DNA from: JALOAD01 sp023228995 [NCBI: Candidatus Muiribacterium halophilum]
Lineage (GTDB): Bacteria; Muiribacteriota; Muiribacteriia; Muiribacteriales
Direction of reading: 5' to 3'
NCBI GenBank assembly: GCA_023228995.1
Contig: JALOAD010000013.1
Location: 1-64,000 of the forward strand
Length of the DNA stretch: 64,000 bases
The notes below the pieces were generated by a model. It saw only the letters and a list, made by a program, of their open reading frames with translations. It was not told the origin of the DNA and did no database searches. The translations under genes were made by a program, and so were the position numbers. Positions 15,988-23,629 of this stretch are shown here, piece by piece. Numbering within the stretch: the stretch's first letter is position 1; every line of letters begins with the position of its first letter.

Positions 15988-16011
15988 AATAATTATACTA
16001 ACTTAATAGAA

Positions 16012-16043
16012 TTTGTTTATATAATAATTTAATATTATATTTG
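16012..16043 (+). promoter_or_regulatory. Bacteroidota-type promoter, near-leaderless
   Basis: TTTG at 16012-16015 and TATATTTG at 16036-16043, 20 nt apart. The ATG at 16049 follows after only five bases. Confidence 0.75.
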
Positions 16044-16048
16044 CAAAT

Positions 16049-16312
16049 ATGAATACTAAATTAAAGGAAGTCTTTATAAAATATTTAACTGAGGAAAATA
16101 TAAAAAATATCTTTATAGAGAGATTAAAAATATATGGAACAAAGGATAGGAAAACAATAAAAAAATTAATACAAAATACAAAAGATCCTAATAAATTAAT
16201 CTATGTTGCTTTCACTTGGAGAAAAAACAATCAAGTATTATTTTGGTCAAATATTGATACTAAGTGGCAAATCTATTATAGAAATTATAAATTAGAACAA
16301 TTAGAATCTTAA
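16049..16312 (+). CDS. Small protein with C-terminal tag
   Basis: 87 residues, basic and mainly helical, ending KWQIYYRNYKLEQLES, a variant of the shared tail. The start is fixed by the promoter, which lies 5 nt upstream. Function unknown. Confidence 0.65.
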   Translation: MNTKLKEVFIKYLTEENIKNIFIERLKIYGTKDRKTIKKLIQNTKDPNKLIYVAFTWRKNNQVLFWSNIDTKWQIYYRNYKLEQLES

Positions 16313-16326
16313 AAAATCTTAATTAT

Positions 16327-16357
16327 TTTGTTATTTGAAAATAATATTATATCTTTG
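16327..16357 (+). promoter_or_regulatory. Bacteroidota-type promoter with a long leader
   Basis: TTTG at 16327-16330 and TATCTTTG at 16350-16357. The next start codon is at 16494, leaving a leader of about 130 nt that holds a TGAAG/CTTCA hairpin and a wider TACCTAA/TTAGGTA inverted repeat. No open frame of note lies in the leader, so it may have a regulatory structure. Confidence 0.6.
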
Positions 16358-16493
16358 CACTAATTGAAGGAGATTCTTCAAGAAACCATAAAAAATTATA
16401 AATTAAATTAAACTGTACCTAATGTTTTTATACATTCTTTGTTAGTAGTATTTTAGGTATATACTCAACCAAAATAAATTAAAAATAAAAAAT

Positions 16494-16868
16494 ATGGATT
16501 ACTTAAAATTACCAGCCAAAACTACCTTTATAATGTTGACATTATCACCAATAATATTGATAATAAATCCATTTATTGGAATTATTCTATTCTTAATATC
16601 TCTGTATTTATCTAAATTAACAATGGATAATATAGAAAAGTATAAAGCTAATGGAGATTATGTTTCTTTAGTTGAAATGAATAGATTTATTATTAATAAA
16701 GATAACCTTTTTATAATTATACCTATTTATATTTTAGGTTATAAATTATACTCATTGAAATATAAATATAACAATGAAATTTTTAATTGTAATTTAATAA
16801 CCAAAAAGAAAAGTTTTGATAAGAATATTAAGATTTATCCAATTGGACTCAATGTTTATATTTCATAA
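16494..16868 (+). CDS. Membrane protein
   Basis: 124 residues with about three hydrophobic segments (residues 8-40, which may form two helices, and 70-86) and a basic C-terminus without the shared tag. It is the only gene nearby with a long leader. Function unknown. Confidence 0.6.
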   Translation: MDYLKLPAKTTFIMLTLSPIILIINPFIGIILFLISLYLSKLTMDNIEKYKANGDYVSLVEMNRFIINKDNLFIIIPIYILGYKLYSLKYKYNNEIFNCNLITKKKSFDKNIKIYPIGLNVYIS

Positions 16869-16882
16869 TAAATCAATTATCA

Positions 16883-17212
16883 ATGATAGAAAAAATAATA
16901 AATCAATGCTTACAAAAACATAATGATAAATATTCATTAAATTGTGAATATAAAGAAAATGTAGTATATAATAATGGGGAATTCTATTTTATTATTACTA
17001 ATTATGAATATTATACTCATATTGAATTACATGATTTTCAAATAAATATTGAACATAAATATTTACAAGATCTATTACCTATTATTTTAGATAAAATCGA
17101 ACAATATATTAAGCTTACATTAGAGAAAAATATTTTATTAAAAGAAGTTACTTTAATTAATATTAATCCAAACCAATATATAAGAGATTATAAAATAAAT
17201 AAATTAAAATAA
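16883..17212 (+). CDS. Hypothetical protein with C-terminal tag
   Basis: 109 residues, soluble, acidic in the middle, ending NPNQYIRDYKINKLK, one of the clearest matches to the shared tail outside the LRR array. It follows the membrane protein gene by 14 nt. No family recognised. Confidence 0.64.
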   Translation: MIEKIINQCLQKHNDKYSLNCEYKENVVYNNGEFYFIITNYEYYTHIELHDFQINIEHKYLQDLLPIILDKIEQYIKLTLEKNILLKEVTLININPNQYIRDYKINKLK

Positions 17213-17229
17213 ATATAATATTGAAAAAA

Positions 17230-17261
17230 TTTGGTGATATAAAAATAAAGTTATATATTTG
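17230..17261 (+). promoter_or_regulatory. Bacteroidota-type promoter
   Basis: TTTG at 17230-17233 and TATATTTG at 17254-17261 with 20 nt between. It drives the gene at 17297. Confidence 0.74.
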
Positions 17262-17296
17262 TAATCTAATAATAATTAATTAAATTAAAAAGAAAT

Positions 17297-17518
17297 ATGA
17301 AAGAAAAATTAATGGAAATTGAAACATCTAAATTAAATTGTGAAGAATTAGATGAGTTAGAAACTAATCTAAGAAGTCTATCTATAGAAGATATGAAAGA
17401 ATGTCTATTATCTATATTAGATCGTTTAGATATAACTAATGATACTATAACATTTGAGTTTCTGAGTAGATTTAAGCCAGAAATGAAAATGATCCAAGAA
17501 GAATTAAAAAAATCATAA
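17297..17518 (+). CDS. Hypothetical small acidic protein
   Basis: 73 residues, strongly helical and acidic (MKEKLMEIETSKLNCEELDE), with no tag. It has its own promoter and is followed by a terminator, so it is a single-gene unit. Small acidic early proteins in phages often bind host enzymes, but nothing here shows a target. Confidence 0.62.
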   Translation: MKEKLMEIETSKLNCEELDELETNLRSLSIEDMKECLLSILDRLDITNDTITFEFLSRFKPEMKMIQEELKKS

Positions 17519-17535
17519 ACATAGTTTTTAACAAT

Positions 17536-17566
17536 AAAGGATTATATTCATTATGATCCTTTTTTA
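17536..17566 (+). terminator. Intrinsic terminator
   Basis: AAAGGAT, 13-nt loop, ATCCTTT and a T run after the 17518 stop. Confidence 0.6.
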
Positions 17567-17578
17567 TTTTAATATATA
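17567..17578 (+). promoter_or_regulatory. Candidate late-type promoter
   Basis: TTTTAATATATA directly before the ATG at 17583, the same element found upstream of most structural genes in the window. Confidence 0.5.
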
Positions 17579-17582
17579 GTTT

Positions 17583-18230
17583 ATGAAATATATCATAGAA
17601 ATGGAACAACTTCATAAAGATGAAGAAAGGAAACAATTAATTACATTATGTAGAAAATATAATATTAATAATTTTACCATCAATAATGATAATAGTATTA
17701 ATGTATATGAAAATGTAAATCTAAAAAATATGAAATTGATTAAAATACCAATTAAATTTAATTATATAAGTGGTAATTTTGATTGTAGTGCCAATCAATT
17801 AAAATCTCTATCAAATTCTCCAATATCAATTAAAGGTGATTTTAATTGCTCTTTTAATGAACTAAGCTCATTACAGTATGCACCTAATAAAGTAGAGGGA
17901 AATTTTATTTGTAAAAATAATCATATATATGACTTAAAATACTTGAATTGTGTAATATATAAAAATTTAGATATATCAAATAATGATTTGATATCATTTG
18001 ATTTTTTTCCATTATTATATCAAGATTTTATTTGTAATAACAATCCAATATATCCATTGTGGTATTGTTTCCAAGATAAAACAAAAATAGAATTATTCAA
18101 TAATAGCAATATTATAAATAATAGAACAATCAATATTACTAATTTTATTTCTTTTTTGAAGGAAATTAATAAAACAAAATATCCTAGTTTAGAACAAAGT
18201 TTAAGAAAACATTGGAGAATAGTGAAATAA
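17583..18230 (+). CDS. Phage leucine-rich repeat protein (GxFxCxxNxL type)
   Basis: 215 residues. After a 35-residue helical start and the strand pattern YNINNFTINNDNSINVYENV, it has about five short repeats of the type SGNFDCSANQLKSLSNSP and KGDFNCSFNELSSLQYAP. It ends with a conserved helix region. It is a distant paralogue of the three tandem genes at 50.8-52.8 kb: same order of parts, same KYNIxNxTINNDxSIxV opening. Its N-terminus MKYIIEMEQLHKDEE only faintly matches the targeting peptide of those genes. Function unknown. Confidence 0.75.
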   Translation: MKYIIEMEQLHKDEERKQLITLCRKYNINNFTINNDNSINVYENVNLKNMKLIKIPIKFNYISGNFDCSANQLKSLSNSPISIKGDFNCSFNELSSLQYAPNKVEGNFICKNNHIYDLKYLNCVIYKNLDISNNDLISFDFFPLLYQDFICNNNPIYPLWYCFQDKTKIELFNNSNIINNRTINITNFISFLKEINKTKYPSLEQSLRKHWRIVK

Positions 18231-18257
18231 AAAAGAGAGCATTTGCTCTCATTTTTT
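18231..18257. terminator. Bidirectional terminator
   Basis: GAGAGC-ATTT-GCTCTC flanked by A and T runs between the convergent genes ending at 18230 and 18257. Confidence 0.8.
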
Positions 18258-18616
18258 TATTTCATTAATTTATCTACCAAACTCCAATCTATAAATGGTC
18301 TATCGCTTATTAGTTTATCATACTTCAAAGGTGCACCAAGAGCAGCATCATCAATATATAAATTAGCAAAACATTTTGGAGAATTAGTCCACTTATTTTG
18401 ATCAGGATCAAATTGAATTCCATATAAAGGAATATCATTTTTACTAAACCAATTTATAGCATCATCTAACTCATTACCTGACCTCATAGTAAATAAAATT
18501 AGTTTATGTCCTTTATTTACTAATTCTTTTAATATTGGAATAGCTCCTATATCTTTACCAATAAATGGATAATCATGAGTTACACAAGTGCCATCAAAAT
18601 CTATTGCAATTTTCAT
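18257..18616 (-). CDS. HAD-superfamily hydrolase
   Basis: 119 residues. Motif I is DFDGT (residues 6-10), motif II is LFTMRSG near residue 42, and the end IDDAALG supplies the acidic motif. Its size and DFDGTCVTHDYP opening match small single-domain phosphatases common in Bacteroidota and their phages. The substrate is unknown; a nucleotide 5'-phosphatase role is a reasonable guess. It overlaps the small gene upstream by an ATGA junction. Confidence 0.85.
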   Translation of the reverse strand: MKIAIDFDGTCVTHDYPFIGKDIGAIPILKELVNKGHKLILFTMRSGNELDDAINWFSKNDIPLYGIQFDPDQNKWTNSPKCFANLYIDDAALGAPLKYDKLISDRPFIDWSLVDKLMK

Positions 18617-18753
18617 ACTACTTTTTGGCTTTCATTGTTTATTTCATTTCCATATTTTATAACATATTCTTTCATTTCTTTTGCAATGCGTTCAGCAAGT
18701 TCTTTTAAAATGCTTTCTTTTTTTATTTCTATGTTTAATTCATTTTCATTCAT
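18613..18753 (-). CDS. Small helical protein coupled to the HAD gene
   Basis: 46 residues, MNENELNIEIKKESILKELA continuing to ERIAKEMKEYVIKYGNEINN and ESQKVV. The composition is that of a real amphipathic helical protein, and its stop overlaps the HAD start (GTATGA), which supports translation. It is too short for a family call. Confidence 0.55.
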   Translation of the reverse strand: MNENELNIEIKKESILKELAERIAKEMKEYVIKYGNEINNESQKVV

Positions 18754-18780
18754 AAACTTTTTTATTTTTATAATTAAAAA

Positions 18781-18953
18781 CACAATAAATAATCTATATT
18801 GTGCTTTAATATATATATTAAAAATACTATTGTTTGTTTGTTATAATCCTAATTTTTCAATCTATTGTTTCTTTTAATTGTAACAAATAACATATTATCA
18901 TTTATCTAAATCTGAAGTTTCATCTTCCATATTATATTTAGAAAGCAAAGATA
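18781..18953 (-). ncRNA. Short transcript: candidate sRNA or decayed tagged gene
   Basis: A good promoter (-33 TTTG 18977-18974, -7 TATCTTTG 18953-18946) is followed by a 10-codon frame MEDETSDLDK and then by frames that stop early, one of which encodes VTIKRNNRLKN, like the shared C-terminal tail. A CACAATA/TATTGTG hairpin with a T run on the minus strand (18803-18769) would end the transcript after about 160 nt. It is either a small RNA or the wreck of a small tagged-protein gene still under its own promoter. Confidence 0.4.
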
Positions 18954-18977
18954 CAACAAAAAAAATATAACTACAAA
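18946..18977 (-). promoter_or_regulatory. Bacteroidota-type promoter whose -33 box sits in a terminator
   Basis: TTTG (18977-18974) lies partly in the loop of the terminator hairpin of the upstream gene, and TATCTTTG (18953-18946) follows 20 nt later. Confidence 0.7.
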
Positions 18978-18990
18978 GTATGTAGTTATA
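18958..18990 (-). terminator. Intrinsic terminator
   Basis: TATAACTACA / TGTAGTTATA stem (18966-18990) followed on the minus strand by eight T. It overlaps the stop of the 18986 gene. Confidence 0.8.
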
Positions 18991-19234
18991 TTTTAAGAAT
19001 GTTTAACTTTTTATTTCTATTAATTTCTAATGATTCAAAATAATTATACATATAATGTTCATTATTTTCATCATCTACATAAAAGAGACAACAATTACCA
19101 ACTCCATCTTTCACCATAAGACAAGTACTACAAAAAAATTCTTCTATACTATCGTAGCACTTACCAGACTTAAAAAAAACAAGTTTAGAATGGATTGAAA
19201 GTGCTGAAAAATCTTTTATACAAACTAATTTCAT
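18986..19234 (-). CDS. Small MKVxCIDN-family protein with C-terminal tag
   Basis: 82 residues, starting MKLVCIKDFSALSIHSKLVFFKSGKCYDSI and ending YFESLEINRNKKLNILKI. The start matches the paralogues in the 8-10 kb operon, and the ending matches the shared tail. It contains a CSTC and CC pair that may bind metal. It overlaps the GH16 gene by one base. Confidence 0.64.
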   Translation of the reverse strand: MKLVCIKDFSALSIHSKLVFFKSGKCYDSIEEFFCSTCLMVKDGVGNCCLFYVDDENNEHYMYNYFESLEINRNKKLNILKI

Positions 19235-19974
19235 TATATTTTTTGTTTCATTGTTACTTTTTTTATATAAAAAGTAGTATCAAAATTTTTATCTATTTCA
19301 CTGTTAGTATAAGCAAGATTCATAATTAAGTAATAAGGTTTATAGAAAGGCCAATTATTTTTACTTTTATAGTATGTAAATTTTCTTTTACCATCTATAA
19401 AAAATTCAATAGCGTTTTCCCACCAATCAATTCTAAATTTATGTATCTCTGAAGATAGATTATTACAATGATGTTTAATTTTTATACCACCATCAACTTT
19501 ATGTAAATTTGTATTAATTATATTATCAAATCTTGTATTATATTCCATTATATCAATCTCACCACAAAGTGGCCAAGGTGAACCTGAGTATTCAGGCATC
19601 ATCCATATATATGCAAATATATCTTTCATATTTGTATCTGGTAATTTTGCTTCAATTTCAATTGAGCCATACTTAATATTATTTTTATTTTTTGTATGTA
19701 AGTATGATGATTCAATTCTTTTTGATTTTTTATTATAAAAACATCTTATATTTAATAAACCATCTTTGATAAAAATAGTCTTTGGTGAGTCTATGTAAAA
19801 TTGTTTTTCAGAAGACCACCATCTTATATTATTTTCCACCCTCCACAAATCTTTATTTAGTGTTATATTAGTTTCGTAACTATCTTCAAAAACTAACTTA
19901 GTATTCATAGGTTTTCTATATACTCTTTTCATTTCATATAAGAGCATATCTTTTAAGTATTTTAGATTTATCAT
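19234..19974 (-). CDS. Glycoside hydrolase family 16 (beta-glucanase / laminarinase-like)
   Basis: 246 residues. The GH16 signature is clear: GSIEIEAKLPDTNMKDIFAYIWMMPE, then GEIDIMEY with the ExDxxE catalytic arrangement, then IDWWENAIEFFIDGK and the closing YLIMNLAY strand. GH16 enzymes cut beta-1,3 or mixed beta-glucans, carrageenan or agarose. There is no signal peptide, so it would act in the lysate or from the virion. It sits next to a DUF4376 gene of tail-associated type, so a role in degrading capsule or algal polysaccharide during adsorption is plausible. The exact substrate is unknown. Confidence 0.88.
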   Translation of the reverse strand: MINLKYLKDMLLYEMKRVYRKPMNTKLVFEDSYETNITLNKDLWRVENNIRWWSSEKQFYIDSPKTIFIKDGLLNIRCFYNKKSKRIESSYLHTKNKNNIKYGSIEIEAKLPDTNMKDIFAYIWMMPEYSGSPWPLCGEIDIMEYNTRFDNIINTNLHKVDGGIKIKHHCNNLSSEIHKFRIDWWENAIEFFIDGKRKFTYYKSKNNWPFYKPYYLIMNLAYTNSEIDKNFDTTFYIKKVTMKQKI

Positions 19975-19984
19975 TGATTTTTTT

Positions 19985-20147
19985 ATTTTTATATATTAAA
20001 ATTATTAATCTGAGCCACCATTTTTTGATAAAAAATATCAAAAGAATCACATATTTCATCATATTTTTCAAAACTAATAATATTGAAAATGATTTTATTA
20101 AATAATCTATTTTATTATCTTCAACAAAAGTGTTTTTAAGGGACTTG
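19985..20147 (-). pseudogene. C-terminal gene remnant
   Basis: The minus strand between the DUF4376 and GH16 genes encodes KSLKNTFVEDNKIDYL and, in another frame, NKIIFNIISFEKYDEICDSF then DIFYQKMVAQINNFNI with a stop. The coding character changes frame once. No start is evident. It looks like the end of a lost gene. Confidence 0.4.
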
Positions 20148-20765
20148 TTACAACACAAATGCCACTTTATCTGGATAACCAGTATTGAATTGATATTCAA
20201 CCACATCTTCTGAAGCGGTTAAGCCTACTATAGTATTTTGATGCTCTTGAGTTACACCATATGCTTGCTTAGCATATACTTCCAAAGCTTGTAAAAATAA
20301 CTTAGCTGTTGTGGTAGGCATTTCCAATATATTTGAGGGTATACTAGAAGTATATATAGATGTCATTGTTAAACCCATAGCTTCCTCACTTTCAATAGAA
20401 TACATTAAAGCAGCTCTATCATTTTTAGCTAACCACATATTCATACCATTAATAGAAAAAGAATTAACCTCATTAGATTTATCATATGATTTTAAGTCTA
20501 TTAATTTCATTGTTTTCAGTTTATCTATTGGTTCAACTATTCTATTCTCCCATTCTTGAATTATATTTGTTTCAGTTTCAGAATAAAATGGGAAAATTCT
20601 ATAATATTTATTGGCTATAGGTCTTTCTGCAATCAATAATGGTTTCCATCCTTGAGATAAATATTGTTCTTCTGTTGGATACATAACATCTATGCCATCT
20701 ATTGTTAGATTAGTTGGAGCTTGTTGCAACTCATTATTTACCAATTTGTAATATCTCATGTTCAT
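20148..20765 (-). CDS. DUF4376-like phage protein, probably tail-fibre associated
   Basis: 205 residues. The half after residue 90 (IDLKSYDKSNEVNSFSINGMNMW and onward through ALEVYAKQAYGVTQEHQNTI to VEYQFNTGYPDKVAF) follows the DUF4376 pattern common in phages and prophages of Bacteroidota. In those it is usually encoded near tail-fibre or distal-tail genes. The first half starts MRYYKLVNNELQQAP, typical of short fibre-associated proteins. An ATG two codons further in is an alternative start. Function of the family is not established. Confidence 0.72.
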   Translation of the reverse strand: MNMRYYKLVNNELQQAPTNLTIDGIDVMYPTEEQYLSQGWKPLLIAERPIANKYYRIFPFYSETETNIIQEWENRIVEPIDKLKTMKLIDLKSYDKSNEVNSFSINGMNMWLAKNDRAALMYSIESEEAMGLTMTSIYTSSIPSNILEMPTTTAKLFLQALEVYAKQAYGVTQEHQNTIVGLTASEDVVEYQFNTGYPDKVAFVL

Positions 20766-20870
20766 ATTTTATTTTTTATTTTTATTATCATCATATTTAT
20801 TAAAATATTAGATTTGTTTAGAATTGTATATATTTTTTTAACTAAGTTTGTTTTTATTTATATATAAAAT

Positions 20871-21404
20871 ATGTCAATTAAGAAAACATTAAATAAAATA
20901 AAAAGAGATAATAGTATATCTAAAAATATAGAATCATCATTAGTATCACATTTATATGAAAAAAGACATTCTCCTATTACTACTCATTTTACTGGTTATG
21001 GTTTATCAGAGTGTGATGTTATATCAGTCAGTAAATCAAATTATATATATGAATATGAAGTTAAAATATCTAGGTCTGATTTCAAAGCAGATTTCAAGAA
21101 GAAAAAACATAAATTAATGCTTGAAAGAAAATGCACAAAATATAAGATGATTAAAGAAAATAATCAAAAAGTTAAAGATACTATATATCTCACTTCTAAT
21201 TATTTTTATTTTGTAGTTCCTGAAGGTTTGGTGGATATTAACGAAATTCCAGATTATGCTGGTTTGATGTATATAACAGAAAACCACAATTTTATATTAA
21301 TCAAAAAAGCCCCTCTTTTACACAAAGTGAAGGCTACAGTTAATTTTATAAGACAATTAAGTCATAATTTAACATGTAAGTTAGTTTTTAGAAAAGTTAA
21401 TTAA
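20871..21404 (+). CDS. MmcB-like PD-(D/E)XK nuclease-fold protein
   Basis: 177 residues. The segment GLSECDVISVSKSNYIYEYE followed by VKISRSDFKADF has the D-x(n)-ExK pattern of PD-(D/E)XK nucleases and strongly resembles MmcB-type DNA repair proteins and their frequent phage relatives. It is likely to act on DNA, but nuclease activity is not proven for the family. A TTTATATATAAAAT element precedes the start. The two genes converging on it have no visible terminator between them. Confidence 0.7.
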   Translation: MSIKKTLNKIKRDNSISKNIESSLVSHLYEKRHSPITTHFTGYGLSECDVISVSKSNYIYEYEVKISRSDFKADFKKKKHKLMLERKCTKYKMIKENNQKVKDTIYLTSNYFYFVVPEGLVDINEIPDYAGLMYITENHNFILIKKAPLLHKVKATVNFIRQLSHNLTCKLVFRKVN

Positions 21405-21417
21405 TTAATATTTTTGA

Positions 21418-21738
21418 TTATATAATTTTATCAATCATCACATCTCTAATATAATCTCTAAATGAATCTTCACCTAAATATTCTATAATATCTTCAATTG
21501 GAAATACTTTTAATATATCATCTATGTCAAAATTATCCAAAAGATCTTTTCCATAATAACTAATAACATCACTTACATTAATCTTTTCTAAGAGCTTATT
21601 TATTTTTATATTATCTATAATTTCATCAATTGGTATTTGTTCTATGACTTCAGAAGTATCACAATCTATTTCACAACTAACATTAAGTCTACCTATTGGT
21701 GTGATATTTACACTATTTGCACTTAAATTAAATATCAT
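21418..21738 (-). CDS. Hypothetical acidic protein
   Basis: 106 residues, strongly acidic, with repeated helices of the form IDDIxxVFPIEDIIEYLGED. The start overlaps the preceding stop region (1 nt apart). No cysteine pairs or enzyme motifs are seen. Not recognised. Confidence 0.58.
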   Translation of the reverse strand: MIFNLSANSVNITPIGRLNVSCEIDCDTSEVIEQIPIDEIIDNIKINKLLEKINVSDVISYYGKDLLDNFDIDDILKVFPIEDIIEYLGEDSFRDYIRDVMIDKII

Positions 21739-22329
21739 TTATTTTATTTTAATTATTTTTTTATCTATTTTATTCATTAACTTGAATGTTGTATCATAAT
21801 ATCCATTAAAATCACTTAATACATAATATTCATCACTACATATATCAACTATTAAAATTTTTGGTATTTTATATGGTTCAACATCTTTATATAAATCATT
21901 TAATTTATCATTTATATATTTTTGTAACATACATGATATTGAATGATAACCATGATTTCTTATTAATATTGAATTTTCATAAAAAAGGTTTCCCAATCTG
22001 TACTCATCATCTGTTATTAATAATTCTATTAACTTACAATCTCTTGTATCTATTCTATTGTAATAATATGGTTTTAATAAACTCCAATTGCTATACCAAA
22101 CTCTACCATTATCATATCTACCTAACTCCATATATAATATATCTTCAGATGTTTTTCGATATATTTTATAAGTACTATTTTCATCTGGATCAACATTTAT
22201 AAAAATATCTTCAGTTAAATACCTTTGTTCTTTTATAAAAAAATCATAATCTTCCTTTATATTTAGATATGTAGCATATAATTTTTCAATGTTAATATCA
22301 TCAACTATATGTTTTTCTTGTTTTCTCAT
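21739..22329 (-). CDS. Hypothetical protein
   Basis: 196 residues, soluble, aromatic-rich, with the segments YMELGRYDNGRVWYSNWSLL and HGYHSISCMLQKYI. It is encoded two bases after the patatin gene in the same operon and one base before the acidic 106-residue gene, so the three are probably co-expressed. No family recognised. Confidence 0.58.
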   Translation of the reverse strand: MRKQEKHIVDDINIEKLYATYLNIKEDYDFFIKEQRYLTEDIFINVDPDENSTYKIYRKTSEDILYMELGRYDNGRVWYSNWSLLKPYYYNRIDTRDCKLIELLITDDEYRLGNLFYENSILIRNHGYHSISCMLQKYINDKLNDLYKDVEPYKIPKILIVDICSDEYYVLSDFNGYYDTTFKLMNKIDKKIIKIK

Positions 22330-22331
22330 AA

Positions 22332-23303
22332 TTAAATAAAAAAGTTGTTGATTTTACTAATTGTTTCTGAATTAAGTAATTGTTTTTTAGTTTCTTCTAT
22401 AATATAATTTTGAGTTTCTTTAGATGCATCTGCCATATTTGAATATTTTTTATTATTTATAGAAAATTGTAATCTAAGATGTTTTTTAAGTAATTCATCA
22501 CATTCATATACAACAGCTTTTGCTGAAGCTTGCATCATAATGGCAATAATACTTTGTACCCATTCCAAAACTCCCCATTTCCTAGTTTTTATACTTAAAC
22601 TTTTTGAATACATTCCTGTTCCCAATGACAGCACCTCTACATTATCAATTGAAACATTTATTGTTTTAAGAATATCTGATACTCCAGCCATAGTTGGGTT
22701 ATTTATATAAACACCACCATCTACTAAAATTCTATCTTTGTTATTATAATTAAGATTATAAGAAGGAAAATATACCGGTGCAGCTGAAGTAGCTCTACAA
22801 ATATCTTTTAGATAAGCATCATGTTGTTGTGATATTTTAGCATTTCTTGTCTTAAATATAACTACTTCATTATTTTTTATGTCGTAAGAAGTAACTATAA
22901 TAGGTATTAAAGTATTGGATAATTTCATATCTGAAAAATATTCATATAATAATTTAGATATTCCTGATGATGAATACATTGGACTAAATAGTGTTTTAAC
23001 TTTTCTATAAGTTTTAGAAAAAATATTAGTATCTAATGGAAATATCATATTACTCTTAGTAGTATAAATTTCAATTAATTGATCTATTGTATAATATGGA
23101 TTAATATTATCTTTTGTACATGTTAATCCAGATGCTATAATACCCCCAGTTGATGTGCCAATTATCACATCAAATAATTCATATATTCTTTTACCTTGTT
23201 GCTTTTCTATCTCTTTTAAGATTAACAATGGTGCAATACCTCTTAAGCCACCACCATCAATTGATAGAATTCTAATTTTTTCCATTCTTTTTATTTTTTT
23301 CAA
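22332..23303 (-). CDS. Patatin-like phospholipase
   Basis: 323 residues. The oxyanion loop SIDGGGLRGIAPLLIL (about residues 14-29), the nucleophile elbow GTSTGG (Ser about 51) and the catalytic Asp in VDGGVYINNP (about residue 200) are all present, so a Ser-Asp lipid hydrolase is expected. Close relatives include bacterial CapV effectors of CBASS defence, but many patatins are ordinary lipases. In a phage it could damage host membranes late in infection or exclude rivals. The start may instead be the second Met (MEKIRIL). It overlaps the signal-peptide gene upstream. Confidence 0.9.
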   Translation of the reverse strand: MKKIKRMEKIRILSIDGGGLRGIAPLLILKEIEKQQGKRIYELFDVIIGTSTGGIIASGLTCTKDNINPYYTIDQLIEIYTTKSNMIFPLDTNIFSKTYRKVKTLFSPMYSSSGISKLLYEYFSDMKLSNTLIPIIVTSYDIKNNEVVIFKTRNAKISQQHDAYLKDICRATSAAPVYFPSYNLNYNNKDRILVDGGVYINNPTMAGVSDILKTINVSIDNVEVLSLGTGMYSKSLSIKTRKWGVLEWVQSIIAIMMQASAKAVVYECDELLKKHLRLQFSINNKKYSNMADASKETQNYIIEETKKQLLNSETISKINNFFI

Positions 23304-23580
23304 TGGCTATTTTTTTCAATTTTTTATAATATATCTCTTGATCAGTTAGACCAATATATTCTTTATTTCTTATCACTTTTTCCTCAGTACCATTGAAATC
23401 TCTTTCAATGTATTCAGGATCAAGTTCCATATCTTCATTTAATATAATAGGTTTATTATTTTTAGTAGTATCATTGATATAAATATCAACTACAACAACT
23501 CTATCTAATCTACTTGGTTTAATTTTAACCTGAGAATAAGATAAAATTGGCAATAAGCAAATTAAAATAAATAGTTTCAT
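23272..23580 (-). CDS. Small secreted protein
   Basis: 102 residues with a clean signal peptide MKLFILICLLPILSYSQ (cleavage probably after Ser or before Gln near residue 17) and a charged mature part containing YGL-type short repeats and a lysine-rich end. It has its own promoter (23598-23629) and overlaps the patatin gene, so the two are expressed together: one exported, one lipolytic. It may act in the periplasm. Unknown family. Confidence 0.66.
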   Translation of the reverse strand: MKLFILICLLPILSYSQVKIKPSRLDRVVVVDIYINDTTKNNKPIILNEDMELDPEYIERDFNGTEEKVIRNKEYIGLTDQEIYYKKLKKIAIEKNKKNGKN

Positions 23581-23597
23581 AACTTATCAAATTTTTA

Positions 23598-23629
23598 CAA
23601 AAATACAAAATAAAATTGAAATAACCAAA
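23598..23629 (-). promoter_or_regulatory. Bacteroidota-type promoter
   Basis: TTTG (23629-23626) and TATTTTTG (23605-23598) on the minus strand, 20 nt apart. It serves the secreted protein and patatin operon and overlaps the end of the site-2 protease gene. Confidence 0.68.

Noticed and set aside
19934-20206. Minus-strand 90-codon frame
   Set aside because: It overlaps both the DUF4376 gene and the GH16 start and changes character halfway; the protein-like part is better explained as a frameshifted remnant in another frame.
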